Positions 44,002-52,740 of a stretch of DNA of 64,000 nucleotides are shown in pieces. The notes beneath the pieces are model-generated. The model was given only the letters and a program-made list of their open reading frames with translations. It was not told the origin of the DNA and did not search any database. The first letter of the stretch is position 1, and each line of letters opens with the position of its first letter. Source of the DNA: Aggregatilineales bacterium (GTDB lineage Bacteria; Chloroflexota; Anaerolineae; Aggregatilineales; Phototrophicaceae); NCBI GenBank assembly GCA_030834905.1, contig JAUQWZ010000042.1, positions 1-64,000 of the forward strand. The letters are read 5' to 3'. Both the position numbers and the translations under genes were made by a program.

Positions 44002-44481
44002 ATGGCAAACAACCTGGAAGACCGATGGCAGCAGGCGCTGGAGCAGGTCAAGACCTGGGCGCGCGCCAATTCACCCTGGGCAATCCACTTCAACAGCGGT
44101 TCGTGCAACGGCTGCGACATCGAAATTCTGGCGACGCTGACGCCGCTGTATGACGTTGAGAGGCTGGGTATCAAGCTGCAAGGCAGCCCGCGCCACGCCG
44201 ACGTACTGCTCTGCACCGGACCGGTGACTCGTCAGGCGCGTGACCGGCTGCGGCGCGTCTACGAGCAGATGCCTGAGCCAAAGTTTGTGATCGCGGTTGG
44301 CTCGTGCGCGATTTCGGGCGGCGCCTTCCAGGGCTGCTATAACGTGATCGGGCATATCGACGAGGTGATCCCCGTGGACGTGTACGTGCCGGGCTGCCCC
44401 CCGCGACCAGAAGCGATCATTGATGGAGTTGCCAAACTGCTGCAGGTGCTTCAGGGAACCGAGGTGACAAAACCGCTATGA
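44002..44481 (+). CDS. NuoB-like small subunit of group 4 [NiFe] hydrogenase
   Basis: This 159-residue small subunit binds the single proximal 4Fe-4S cluster. The ligands are in SGSCNGCDIEILA, VGSCAISGGAFQ and VYVPGCPPRPEAI. It passes electrons from the ferredoxin-like subunit to the NiFe site. A gap of about 60 nt after the A-like gene holds only the ribosome site. It overlaps the C-like gene as ATGA. Confidence 0.94.
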   Translation: MANNLEDRWQQALEQVKTWARANSPWAIHFNSGSCNGCDIEILATLTPLYDVERLGIKLQGSPRHADVLLCTGPVTRQARDRLRRVYEQMPEPKFVIAVGSCAISGGAFQGCYNVIGHIDEVIPVDVYVPGCPPRPEAIIDGVAKLLQVLQGTEVTKPL

Positions 44482-44963
44482 ACGCTGAAAGCACGCTGAC
44501 TATCGCGGCAAAACTGATCGAAGCCTGGACGGTTGAAACGAGGACGCCTGAAGCCAACCGGCTGGATGTGATGGTCGATGGGGCGCATCTGCTGGAAGCG
44601 ATCCGGGTACTGGTTGACGAGGGATGGGGTTATCTGGCGGCGATCACCGGGCTGGATACCAGCGTCGATTCGGGCGTAATGGAAGTCCTGTATCACTTCT
44701 GCGAAGGGGCTGCTGTGCTCACCCTGCGGGTGTCCGTTCCCCGTGATGGCGCTTCAGTTTCGTCCATCTGCGGCATCATTCCGGCAGCCAGTTTCTATGA
44801 GCGCGAACTGCGCGAGATGTTCGGCGTTCGCGTCGAAGGGATGCAGGGTCCCAAACACCTGATGCTGCCGGACGACTGGCCCGAAGGGCTGTATCCGCTG
44901 CGGAAGGATGCTGATCTGACAATGAAAGAGGCAGAGGCGAATGGCGACTCAAGAGAAGGGTAG
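44478..44963 (+). CDS. NuoC-like (30-kDa) subunit
   Basis: This 161-residue protein of the complex I 30-kDa family is recognised by GWGYLAAITGLD in the middle and the C-terminal signature FYERELREMFGVRVEGM with LMLPDDWPEGLYPLRKD. It is the soluble structural partner of the D-like catalytic subunit, whose gene it overlaps by 23 nt. Confidence 0.93.
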   Translation: MNAESTLTIAAKLIEAWTVETRTPEANRLDVMVDGAHLLEAIRVLVDEGWGYLAAITGLDTSVDSGVMEVLYHFCEGAAVLTLRVSVPRDGASVSSICGIIPAASFYERELREMFGVRVEGMQGPKHLMLPDDWPEGLYPLRKDADLTMKEAEANGDSREG

Positions 44964-46131
44964 AAAATTCATCGTTCCGATTGGTCCGCAGCACCCGGCG
45001 CTCAAGGAGCCGGGGCACTTTGAGTTCACGGTTGACGGCGAAATCGTGACCGACGCGACAGTGCGCCTGGGCTACGTGCATCGCGGCATCGAAAAAGCGA
45101 CTGAATCGCGAAGTTGGGTGCAGAACCTGTACCTGCTGGAGCGCATCTGCGGCATCTGCTCGCACATTCACGCCTTAGCCTACTGTCTGGGTGTGGAGAA
45201 GCTGGCGGGCGTGACGGTGCCGCCGCGCGCGCAGGCAGTTCGCGTGCTGGTGGCGGAACTGGAGCGCATCCACAGCCATCTGCTGTGGGTAGGCGTCGCC
45301 GCGCACGAAGCCGGTTTCGACACGCTGTTCATGTACAGTTGGCGCGACCGTGAAACGGTGATGGATCTGCTGGAAGCGCTGACCGGCAACCGCGTGAATT
45401 ATTCGGCTAACCTGCTGGGCGGTGTGAAGATTGATGTCACCGACGAGCAAAGTGACGCGATCTGGCGCGGGCTGGACTTTCTGGAAGATCGCACGCGCCA
45501 TTACCTCGATATCACCACCAGCGACAGCGTGTTCCTGCGGCGCACGCGCGGCATCGGCGTCACCACGCCGGAACAGGCGAAAAGATTGGGGCTGGTCGGT
45601 CCCACGGCGCGGGCGTCGGGCATCTGGCACGATCTTCGCGTGGACGCGCCCTATGCAGGCTATGCAGACTACCCGATCACTATGATTGTCTCCGACACCG
45701 GCGATCTTGAAACGCGATTTGTGGTTCGCATCAAAGAGCTGTTCGAAAGCTACCGCGTGATTCGGCACATTCTCGACACCCTGCCCGACGGCGAACTGGT
45801 GACGCGCGTCCCGCGCCGCATCAAGGCGGGCGAAACCATCAGCCGGGTGGAAGCGCCGCGCGGCGAACTGTTCTATTTCATCCGAAGCAACGGGACGGAT
45901 TCGCCGGAACGCATCAAAGTGCGCACGCCGACCATGTGCAACATGGCTTCGGTGCTGGCGCTGGCAGTCGGACACCAGCTTGCCGACATGCCGATGATTT
46001 TAGTGGGCGTTGACCCGTGTTTTTCGTGCAATGACCGGACAGTGGTGGTTGATCAGGGCGGCGCGCGCGGCGGCTGGACGTGGGAGCAGCTTCGCCAGTA
46101 TGGCATTGACTATTATCGGAGGCAGCCATGA
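44941..46131 (+). CDS. Catalytic large subunit of group 4 membrane-bound [NiFe] hydrogenase (NuoD-like)
   Basis: This 396-residue NuoD-family protein keeps the NiFe ligands. LERICGICSHIHA and VGVDPCFSCNDR give the two CxxC pairs that complex I has lost. The tail TVVVDQGG...YYRRQP after Arg should be cut off by the HycI-type protease, in the way HycE is processed. YVHRGIEKATESR and GPQHPALKEPGHFEF are shared with NuoD. It should catalyse 2H+ + 2e- to H2 (or the reverse), linked to ion translocation by the membrane arm. Confidence 0.96.
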   Translation: MATQEKGRKFIVPIGPQHPALKEPGHFEFTVDGEIVTDATVRLGYVHRGIEKATESRSWVQNLYLLERICGICSHIHALAYCLGVEKLAGVTVPPRAQAVRVLVAELERIHSHLLWVGVAAHEAGFDTLFMYSWRDRETVMDLLEALTGNRVNYSANLLGGVKIDVTDEQSDAIWRGLDFLEDRTRHYLDITTSDSVFLRRTRGIGVTTPEQAKRLGLVGPTARASGIWHDLRVDAPYAGYADYPITMIVSDTGDLETRFVVRIKELFESYRVIRHILDTLPDGELVTRVPRRIKAGETISRVEAPRGELFYFIRSNGTDSPERIKVRTPTMCNMASVLALAVGHQLADMPMILVGVDPCFSCNDRTVVVDQGGARGGWTWEQLRQYGIDYYRRQP

Positions 46132-47042
46132 GTGAACTTCTGGCGCTGCTATTTTTCCCCGCTGGATTAAGTTTGCTGGCAGGCGGTCTGGTTTATGAAT
46201 GGGTAGATCGCAAGCTGGTCGCCCGGCTGCAAAACCGGATGGGTCCGCGCTGGTACCAACCGCTGGCGGATATCGTGAAACTGCTGGCGAAAGAAGAGGT
46301 TATCCCGACGGGCGTCAATAAGCTCCTGTTCGTCGGGCTGCCGATTGCAGCGCTGGCAGGCGCGCTCACGTCGGCGCTGTACGTGCCGATGTTCGGCTTG
46401 GCTCCCAGTTTCAGCTTTCCGGGCGATCTGATCGTGGCGCTTTACCTGCTCAGCCTGCTGACACTGTGTACCGGACTGGCAGGCTCGAATACCACTAACA
46501 CCTTTTCGCTGGTCGGCGCGACCCGGACGCTGACGCAGATGTTTTCGTATGAAGCGCCGTTTCTGCTGACGCTGCTTGGACCAGCACTGGCTGCCGGAAC
46601 CTGGCAGATCGGCGGGATTGACGCCTATGCCCAGAACCATCTGCTGCTGCTGACGCAGCCGATTGGTCTGCTGGTGGCGCTGATCGGTCTGATGGGCAAG
46701 CTGGAACTATCGCCGTTTGACTCGCCCGAAGCGGAGACGGAAATCGTTGCCGGGGCGCTGACCGAGTACAGCGGGCGCGGGCTGGCGTTATTTCGGTTGG
46801 GCAAAAATGTGGAGCTGGTCATCGGCTTGACGCTGGTGGCTTCGTTCTATCTCGGCGGGCTGGCAAACCCGCTTGAATTCCTGCTGAAAACCGGTGGGCT
46901 TCTGCTGGGATTATCGCTCATTCAGGCGGTCATGACCCGCTTACGCATCGATCAGACGGTAGGCATGTGGTGGCGCTATGGCGCGCTGCTGGTGCTGGCG
47001 CAGTGGCTGCTGCTGATCGTTACTCAAGGGACAGTATCATGA
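46128..47042 (+). CDS. NuoH/EchB/MbhM-like membrane subunit
   Basis: This 304-residue NADHdh-family protein has about eight helices. The signature RLQNRMGPRWYQPLADIVKLLAKEE marks the loop that contacts the peripheral arm, and SPFDSPEAETEIVAGALTEYSG is the second conserved loop with acidic residues. It joins the hydrogenase module to the ion-pump arm. It overlaps both neighbours by 4 nt. Confidence 0.95.
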   Translation: MSELLALLFFPAGLSLLAGGLVYEWVDRKLVARLQNRMGPRWYQPLADIVKLLAKEEVIPTGVNKLLFVGLPIAALAGALTSALYVPMFGLAPSFSFPGDLIVALYLLSLLTLCTGLAGSNTTNTFSLVGATRTLTQMFSYEAPFLLTLLGPALAAGTWQIGGIDAYAQNHLLLLTQPIGLLVALIGLMGKLELSPFDSPEAETEIVAGALTEYSGRGLALFRLGKNVELVIGLTLVASFYLGGLANPLEFLLKTGGLLLGLSLIQAVMTRLRIDQTVGMWWRYGALLVLAQWLLLIVTQGTVS

Positions 47043-47467
47043 AATTTGGCGCAATGCTTGGCGATGTTTTCCAGTCCCTGTTCCGGCGTCCGGTGACCCG
47101 CGATTATCCGGTGGAGCGCAAGCCAGCCCCGGACAGGCTGCGGGGCAAACTGCACTGGGATCCGACTAAATGCACCGGCTGCCGCCTTTGCAGCAAGGAC
47201 TGTCCCGCCAATGCCATTGAAGTGACCATGGTGGACAAGGCGACCAAACGTATTGTGATGACGTACCACATGGATCGCTGCACGTTCTGCGCGCAGTGCG
47301 TGCGATCCTGTTCACAGAACGCGCTCGAACTCTCCAACCATGAGTGGGAACTGGCGGGAACGAACAAGGCTGAATTCACGTTGTATTACGGAGATGAGGC
47401 TGATGTCCAACAATTCCTGGACAGCCGCGCTGGAACAGACCCTAAGCTCGCTGAAGAAAAGGAATGA
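47039..47467 (+). CDS. NuoI-like 2[4Fe-4S] ferredoxin-type subunit
   Basis: This 142-residue polyferredoxin subunit has CTGCRLCSKDCPANAIEV and CTFCAQCVRSCSQNALEL, each a full 4Fe-4S motif. It is the likely entry point for electrons from soluble ferredoxin, since no NuoEFG genes are present. ATG 47039 overlaps the H-like stop; the track start 46967 is too early. Confidence 0.94.
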   Translation: MKFGAMLGDVFQSLFRRPVTRDYPVERKPAPDRLRGKLHWDPTKCTGCRLCSKDCPANAIEVTMVDKATKRIVMTYHMDRCTFCAQCVRSCSQNALELSNHEWELAGTNKAEFTLYYGDEADVQQFLDSRAGTDPKLAEEKE

Positions 47468-47915
47468 GCTTCCGCGCGTCGCCATTGTGGGGATCGGTCA
47501 TGAGGTTCGCGGCGACGACGCGGCTGGACTGATCGTGGCGCGAAAGCTCCGGCGAATGCTGGCACATCGGGCGCACATTTTGGTCGTCGAAGGCGGTCAT
47601 GCGCCAGAGAATTCGACCGGACCGCTGCGCCCGTTTGCGCCGGATCTGGTGCTGATGATCGATGCGGCACAACTGGACGCGCCGCCTGGAACCGTTCGCC
47701 TGCTGCCCTGGGAGCAGACGACGGGCTTGAGCGCCTCAAGCCATACGCTGCCGCCGTATATGGTCGCCAGATACATCACTATGGAACTGGGGTGCGAGGT
47801 TGCGCTGCTCGGAATTCAACCCTGCCACACAACCCTCCTGGTGGGGTTATCACCGAAGATCAAAACCACCGTCGATGATATCGTGACCCATCTGCTTGAT
47901 GCCTTGCCCGCCTGA
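47403..47915 (+). CDS. Hydrogenase maturation protease, HycI-like
   Basis: This 170-residue endopeptidase has VAIVGIGHEVRGDDAAGLIVA and LVLMIDAAQLDAPPGTVRLL, and the conserved His in SSHTLPPYMVARYI. The wording resembles HycI, the protease for group 4 large subunits, so it probably processes the NuoD-like catalytic subunit. The start overlaps the ferredoxin gene by 65 nt; GAGG is 5 nt upstream and no later in-frame ATG fits. It is the last gene of the array, 13 nt from a convergent gene. Confidence 0.88.
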   Translation: MSNNSWTAALEQTLSSLKKRNELPRVAIVGIGHEVRGDDAAGLIVARKLRRMLAHRAHILVVEGGHAPENSTGPLRPFAPDLVLMIDAAQLDAPPGTVRLLPWEQTTGLSASSHTLPPYMVARYITMELGCEVALLGIQPCHTTLLVGLSPKIKTTVDDIVTHLLDALPA

Positions 47916-47928
47916 CTGCTGCTGTCGG

Positions 47929-49707
47929 CTAAGGCACAAATGATGTTTCGCGCGGGCGAGTGAAAGCCAAACCGATCACCTTGCCGCGTTTCGGATCGAT
48001 GGACAGGCGCATATCCACCATGCCCTGATGACCCAGCAGCCGCAGACGCGCCGCTTTGGTGCCGTCGCCTTCCAGAACCTCCCCCAGACGCAGTTTGCCA
48101 TACTGAATCCGCAGAGCGTCGAACTGGACGCGGGCTGACCTGTGCCTAAGCCTGCGATCCAGCAGCGTTTTTGCCTGGCTGTCATCCCATTGATTGATGA
48201 GCGCCACCAAACCCGCCGCGATCTCCCTGAATGCTGGCGTTAACTTCCGGGCTGCCGTAATCTGCCAGTACTGAAGTCTGGGCGGCATCGTCGGAGATAG
48301 GGTGACGAACAGTTCGATGCGTCCGCTGCGGCAGTTCATACGCCAGCGCCCGCGCAGCGCATTCTCCGGCTCAATCGCGGTCACGGCGCGGCACTTTCCG
48401 AAATCGGCGCGAAGCCTGGCGAACTGCTCGCGCCGCTTCTCCAGAGGTTGATCGAGGAAGAATGACTTGGTTGCCATGTCGATGATGGTCTGGTCGTCCC
48501 AGCGTTCGTAAAGCTGCGCCAGCGTGTCCTGAACCGCCAGCAGCGCCGGTGTTGGCTGAATGATGCGCGGCTGGATCGTTTTCGCCCGGCGCAGATCGTA
48601 CAGAATCTCGGTCAGGCGCTGTCCGGGTGATGTATAGGTCAGATTGGCGAACCCGACCAGACCGACGCCGTAATCTGGCAGCAGGCGATAAAACGTGCCG
48701 TAACCGGGCAAGCCGCCGCCGTGTGCCACCGAATAACCGAGGATTGAATCCTGGGTGATGCGCAGCCCATAGCCGTAACCGTCGCTCAATACCAGCACTG
48801 GCGCGGCGGGCGCAGCCCGGGATGCGGCGACGCCGCTGTGACGTGCCATCTGCTGCATTTCACGCAGGGAGCTTCGTCGCACCGGTCCATTGTCGGCTTC
48901 GTCGCGCGGCGGAAACGCCGACAGCAAAAACGCCATGTAGCGGGCAAAGTCGGTAATGGTGGTGAACAATCCACCCATCGACGCGAAGGCACCGTCTGCC
49001 AGCGGCGGCTCGGCTGTCCACTGGTTTTCTTCGCGGCGGTACCCCATCGCCAGCCGTTCCGGCGCTACCTGGCTGACGTCAAAGGTGCTGGAGGACATGC
49101 CCAGCGGCTTCAGGATGGCTTCCTGCACGTAGCGCTGATAGGGCATCCCGGAAACGACGGTTACGATTCGTCCGAGGACAGCGTAGCCGTAATTGGAGTA
49201 TTCGTAAGCCACGCCCGGCGGGTTTGAGAACGAAATACCGCTTTTCATCCAGGTCGAGAACGTCGCGTCGGCGGCGGCAAGCTGCCGGTCAGCCCAGGGA
49301 TCGTCCTGCGGCAAGCCAGCGTTCATGGTGAGCAGTTGGCGCACCGTAATCGCCGCCGAGTCGCGGGTAGGATATTGCAGGTCAGCGAGTTCGGGCACGA
49401 TCTGCGCCACCGGCGCGTCAAGCTGAAGCCGCCCGTCGTCCCGCAGCTTCAGAACAGCCATCGCCGTAAAGCTTTTGCTCATCGAGGCAATGCGAAAGAC
49501 GCTGTCCGGCGTCACCGGAATCCGGCTGTCGATATTCTGCACACCCATGCCGCCAGCCGCGATCAATTCGCCGTTGGCGACTACGCCGTATGCCAGCCCC
49601 GGCACATGGCTTTGTTCCATGAACTGTCGAAAACGCGCCTCGATCCTGGCACGCACAGCCGGTGACAACAAACGATCCCTGTTGAGTGAAGCAGAATCAG
49701 CCGCCAC
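47929..49707 (-). CDS. Serine beta-lactamase-fold hydrolase (class C / penicillin-binding-like)
   Basis: This 592-residue protein has an N-terminal beta-lactamase-fold domain (about 15-380) with SxxK in ASMSKSFTAMAVL, the YxN motif in YEYSNYGYAVLG and HGG in VAHGGGLPGYG. The C-terminal ~200 residues (from about FLDQPLEKRREQF) form a beta-rich extension of the sort seen in esterase or D-aminopeptidase relatives. No signal peptide is seen, so a cytosolic peptidase or esterase is more likely than a true beta-lactamase. The start is GTG behind AAAGGAT. Confidence 0.88.
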   Translation of the reverse strand: MAADSASLNRDRLLSPAVRARIEARFRQFMEQSHVPGLAYGVVANGELIAAGGMGVQNIDSRIPVTPDSVFRIASMSKSFTAMAVLKLRDDGRLQLDAPVAQIVPELADLQYPTRDSAAITVRQLLTMNAGLPQDDPWADRQLAAADATFSTWMKSGISFSNPPGVAYEYSNYGYAVLGRIVTVVSGMPYQRYVQEAILKPLGMSSSTFDVSQVAPERLAMGYRREENQWTAEPPLADGAFASMGGLFTTITDFARYMAFLLSAFPPRDEADNGPVRRSSLREMQQMARHSGVAASRAAPAAPVLVLSDGYGYGLRITQDSILGYSVAHGGGLPGYGTFYRLLPDYGVGLVGFANLTYTSPGQRLTEILYDLRRAKTIQPRIIQPTPALLAVQDTLAQLYERWDDQTIIDMATKSFFLDQPLEKRREQFARLRADFGKCRAVTAIEPENALRGRWRMNCRSGRIELFVTLSPTMPPRLQYWQITAARKLTPAFREIAAGLVALINQWDDSQAKTLLDRRLRHRSARVQFDALRIQYGKLRLGEVLEGDGTKAARLRLLGHQGMVDMRLSIDPKRGKVIGLAFTRPRETSFVP

Positions 49708-49760
49708 TGGTTTATCCTTTGGGAGCGACGATGATGTTACAGCATACCGGATAAGGTTCG

Positions 49761-51761
49761 CTATTCCTCAGCCTTCATGCGGAAATCGAAGGCTGGCGGC
49801 AGCGGGTGTTCACGGACGACCTGCGCCATCAGCGTTTCATTGACGGGTACATGCTTTTCACGGCTCAGCCGTTCGGCATGATAGCGGAACCAGAGATCGG
49901 TCAGGATTTCATCGCCCTCGCGATAATCCACAATCTCGAAGCCTTCGTCAAAGCGCTGCCCGACCCGATCCAGATCGCCGACTGCCAGCCCGGCTTCCAC
50001 TTCCAGCAGGCGCAGACGCCCGTGTTGGCGCGCCGCTTCCGGCTGCCCGGACAGCAGCCGCAGGAAGTCGCGCGCGCGTCCCGCGTCAATCAGGGCGCGG
50101 GCGGTTTCGACCAGCAGCGGAACTGCCTCTGGACGAAGCTCGAACGCCTCCAGCAGATAAGACGCCGCTTCATTCACCTGTCCGTTCTGGCGGGCTAAGA
50201 CTGCCAGATTGCGCAGCGCCCAGGGCGTCCGCCGAATCGCCAGCGATTGTTCCCACGCCTGGCGCGCGCCGCTGGAGTCGCCGTCGTGCAGGCGCATGGT
50301 TCCCAGGTGCAGCCACGCTTCCCATCCGGCGGCATTCTGGCGCTGGACAGCCGTTTCCAGCAGAGCCTGCCATTCAGCCTGAACCAGTATGCCAGCGCCG
50401 GGAACATCGGAATCTGAATCGGGGAAGCGTCCGGTCTTGAGGAGCGCGAGCCAGGGCTGCTGCGCGGCGCTCAAAGCTCCCGAAAAATCGAGTCCAACGC
50501 CAGCGAACGGCGGCAGCCCCGCCGCCCGACGGCGCTGCGTTTCCAACTCGCCCCAACCTGACCCAGCGTGCAGAACCTCAGTTGGCGGCTGGTCTTTCCA
50601 TGCTTCACTGCGTTGGTACTCGGCTTCAAATGCCGGTCGCGGCGCGAGCTTTTCCAGCCCAGACTCTATTTCAGCGCGTGCCGCCTGCCAGTTTTCGCCA
50701 TGAACCTCCTGCGGATCGGCTTCCATCAAGCCGTAGCCTTCCAGCCACGACCATTCAGCCAGCGGCGGCATGGTGGCGTATTCAAGCTGTGTGGGGGCAA
50801 GCCCGGCTTGAATCTCCAGGTAATCATGGCTGGAGCCGTTCAGCCATTCCTGCCAGCGCCTGCCGCCTTGCCCGGTGCCCCAGAGAAACAGCTTTCGCCC
50901 GTGAAGCCGGTCAGTCGAGACGTGGATCAAGCCTTTGCCGCTGGCGTCCAGCGCGGTGATCCAGGGGCGCTGCTGGTCGGGAATCAGGAAGAAGTAATCT
51001 GCCGCGCGCCGGAAGCGGGTTGTGTAGGTGATGTCCTGACCATCGACCAGTGGAACGGGAACGGTCTGTAAATCGTCCACCGACAGCGCGTAGCGATAAG
51101 ATTCGTCGGCGGGCGCGAGCACGCGAACATCCTCGCGTTCTGGCACCGCGATATTTGACCACCAATACATCGGCAGCAGCTGGTCGAACGGGTTGACGAT
51201 GCGAACGCGAACGTACAGGATTTCCGAGCCGTCCGGCAGATAAGCGTCAATCTGATACGCCGCCTGACGAATTCGTTCCCATTCATACAACCGCAGGACG
51301 GGCATTCCATCCGGGGTATCCACACGGGCGGCAAACAGCGGCGCGCAGGTGAACGGCGTATGGGCGATGACACCCATATTCCACTCGACGCCGCCGCTGA
51401 ACCAGGCATTGCGCATCGCCAGATTCGCGGGCTGTAACAAGGGGTTGACGTACAGCAGTTCGCGGTTGGTCGGCTTGTGCAAAAGCGACCACAACCGCCC
51501 GCCGTAGTCCAGCAGAAAAGCCGCCCGCAGTACGTCGTTCTCCAGCACCGCCATTTTTACGTCAGTCATGCGCCGTTCGCGCGTGTAACCATCCTGAACG
51601 GTGTACGGCAGATAGTCCCGGAGATAGCCCGCCTCAGGATCGCTTTCCGGCTTACCTGAAAGCACTGGCTGATGGATTGGCTGCTGAAAAGAAGGCAGAG
51701 GATTTTCGGAACCCAACGGCGCGACCGACATGCGCCAGGTCTCAAGGCGTAAGGTGCTCAC
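49761..51761 (-). CDS. DUF5107-domain protein with TPR-like C-terminus
   Basis: This 666-residue protein has an N-terminal domain (about 50-340: AFLLDYGGRLWSLLHKPTNRELLYVNP, NAWFSGGVEWNMGVIAHTPFT) that fits DUF5107, a galactose-mutarotase-like beta-sandwich often found in sugar-use loci. The C-terminal half contains tetratricopeptide-like helices (HLGTMRLHDGDSSGARQAWEQSLAIRRTPWALRNLAVLARQNGQVNEAASYLLEAFEL). There is no signal peptide. It follows the CUT1 permeases and is probably in the same transcription unit, so it may handle an imported sugar or its metabolite. The catalytic role is unknown. Confidence 0.8.
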   Translation of the reverse strand: MSTLRLETWRMSVAPLGSENPLPSFQQPIHQPVLSGKPESDPEAGYLRDYLPYTVQDGYTRERRMTDVKMAVLENDVLRAAFLLDYGGRLWSLLHKPTNRELLYVNPLLQPANLAMRNAWFSGGVEWNMGVIAHTPFTCAPLFAARVDTPDGMPVLRLYEWERIRQAAYQIDAYLPDGSEILYVRVRIVNPFDQLLPMYWWSNIAVPEREDVRVLAPADESYRYALSVDDLQTVPVPLVDGQDITYTTRFRRAADYFFLIPDQQRPWITALDASGKGLIHVSTDRLHGRKLFLWGTGQGGRRWQEWLNGSSHDYLEIQAGLAPTQLEYATMPPLAEWSWLEGYGLMEADPQEVHGENWQAARAEIESGLEKLAPRPAFEAEYQRSEAWKDQPPTEVLHAGSGWGELETQRRRAAGLPPFAGVGLDFSGALSAAQQPWLALLKTGRFPDSDSDVPGAGILVQAEWQALLETAVQRQNAAGWEAWLHLGTMRLHDGDSSGARQAWEQSLAIRRTPWALRNLAVLARQNGQVNEAASYLLEAFELRPEAVPLLVETARALIDAGRARDFLRLLSGQPEAARQHGRLRLLEVEAGLAVGDLDRVGQRFDEGFEIVDYREGDEILTDLWFRYHAERLSREKHVPVNETLMAQVVREHPLPPAFDFRMKAEE

Positions 51762-51785
51762 TTGTTTTGTCCTGTTTACAACAAA

Positions 51786-51816
51786 GCCCGCCTGCCGGTG
51801 TCAGGGCAGGGCGGGC
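51786..51816 (-). terminator. Hairpin between CUT1 permease and DUF5107 genes
   Basis: GCCCGCCTGCC pairs with GGCAG(G)GCGGGC, leaving one bulged G, to form a GC-rich stem of about 11 bp. On the minus strand CTTTGTTGT follows, a weak T-run. It may be a partial terminator between the transporter genes and the DUF5107 gene. Confidence 0.6.
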
Positions 51817-51840
51817 GTATCATCCAAAGTTGGCTTCCGT

Positions 51841-52734
51841 CTATTTCACAGAGCCAAGCGTCATTCCCGAAATCATCCGTTCAGACAGAATGACGAACAA
51901 AATGATCGTCGGCACGACGACGATGACGACACCGGCGAATAAGCCCGCCCAGTCACCCGAATAGGTCATCGAATTTTTGAGCGTGTACAGGCTGAGCGAC
52001 AGCGGGCGCAGCCCCGGATCCTGAATGAAGATCAGCGCAAGCTGGAACTCGTTCCATAAGCCGATGAAATTGAAGATCGAGGCGGTCAGCAAGCCGGGCG
52101 ACGCCAGCGGCAGCATGACTTTGCGGAATACCTGAAAATCAGTCGCGCCGTCGATCACGGCGGCATCTTCAAGCTCTGAAGGCAGGCTGCTGAAAAAGCC
52201 CGTCAGAATGTAGACGGTGAATGGCACCGACAGACTGACATAGACGAGAATCAAACCGGGTATCGTGTTGATCAGCTTAATGCCAGCCAGCAGCGCGAAC
52301 AGCGGGATGAACAGCAGCGGATAAGGAATGCCGATGCCGGCGATAAACACCATCGTCAGCAGACCGCGTCCTTTGAAGCGCGCGCGGCTGAGAATGTACG
52401 ATGCTGGCGCGGACACCGCGATGATGACGATGACGGAAAGCCCGACGATCACCAGGCTGTTGAGGAAAGACTGCCCAACCTGCGAGTTCAGCCAGACACG
52501 CTCGTAATTCACAAACTGCGGATCAGCCGGAAAGCTGAACGGCTCGCGAAAAACCTCACGGTTCGTCTTTAGCGACGCCAGCACAACCCACGACAGCGCC
52601 AGAATAGTGAACAGCGACCATGCGCCCAGAAAGAGGTAGGAAGGCACATGTTTGAGCTGCAAGCGCGATTTTCTACGTTCCTTTGATTGCGCAGCCGCCT
52701 GCTCAAGTTTTAGTGACCGTTCAGCCATTACCAT
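51841..52734 (-). CDS. CUT1-type carbohydrate ABC permease (MalG-like)
   Basis: This 297-residue permease has about six helices. An N-terminal tail leads to SYLFLGAWSLFTILALSWVVLASLKTNREVF. The EAA loop is DAAVIDGATDFQVFRKVMLPLASPG. The pair of permeases and the binding protein form a sugar importer. No ATPase gene is near, so a shared MsmX/MalK-type ATPase must serve it. Confidence 0.93.
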   Translation of the reverse strand: MVMAERSLKLEQAAAQSKERRKSRLQLKHVPSYLFLGAWSLFTILALSWVVLASLKTNREVFREPFSFPADPQFVNYERVWLNSQVGQSFLNSLVIVGLSVIVIIAVSAPASYILSRARFKGRGLLTMVFIAGIGIPYPLLFIPLFALLAGIKLINTIPGLILVYVSLSVPFTVYILTGFFSSLPSELEDAAVIDGATDFQVFRKVMLPLASPGLLTASIFNFIGLWNEFQLALIFIQDPGLRPLSLSLYTLKNSMTYSGDWAGLFAGVVIVVVPTIILFVILSERMISGMTLGSVK

Positions 52735-52740
52735 CCCTCT

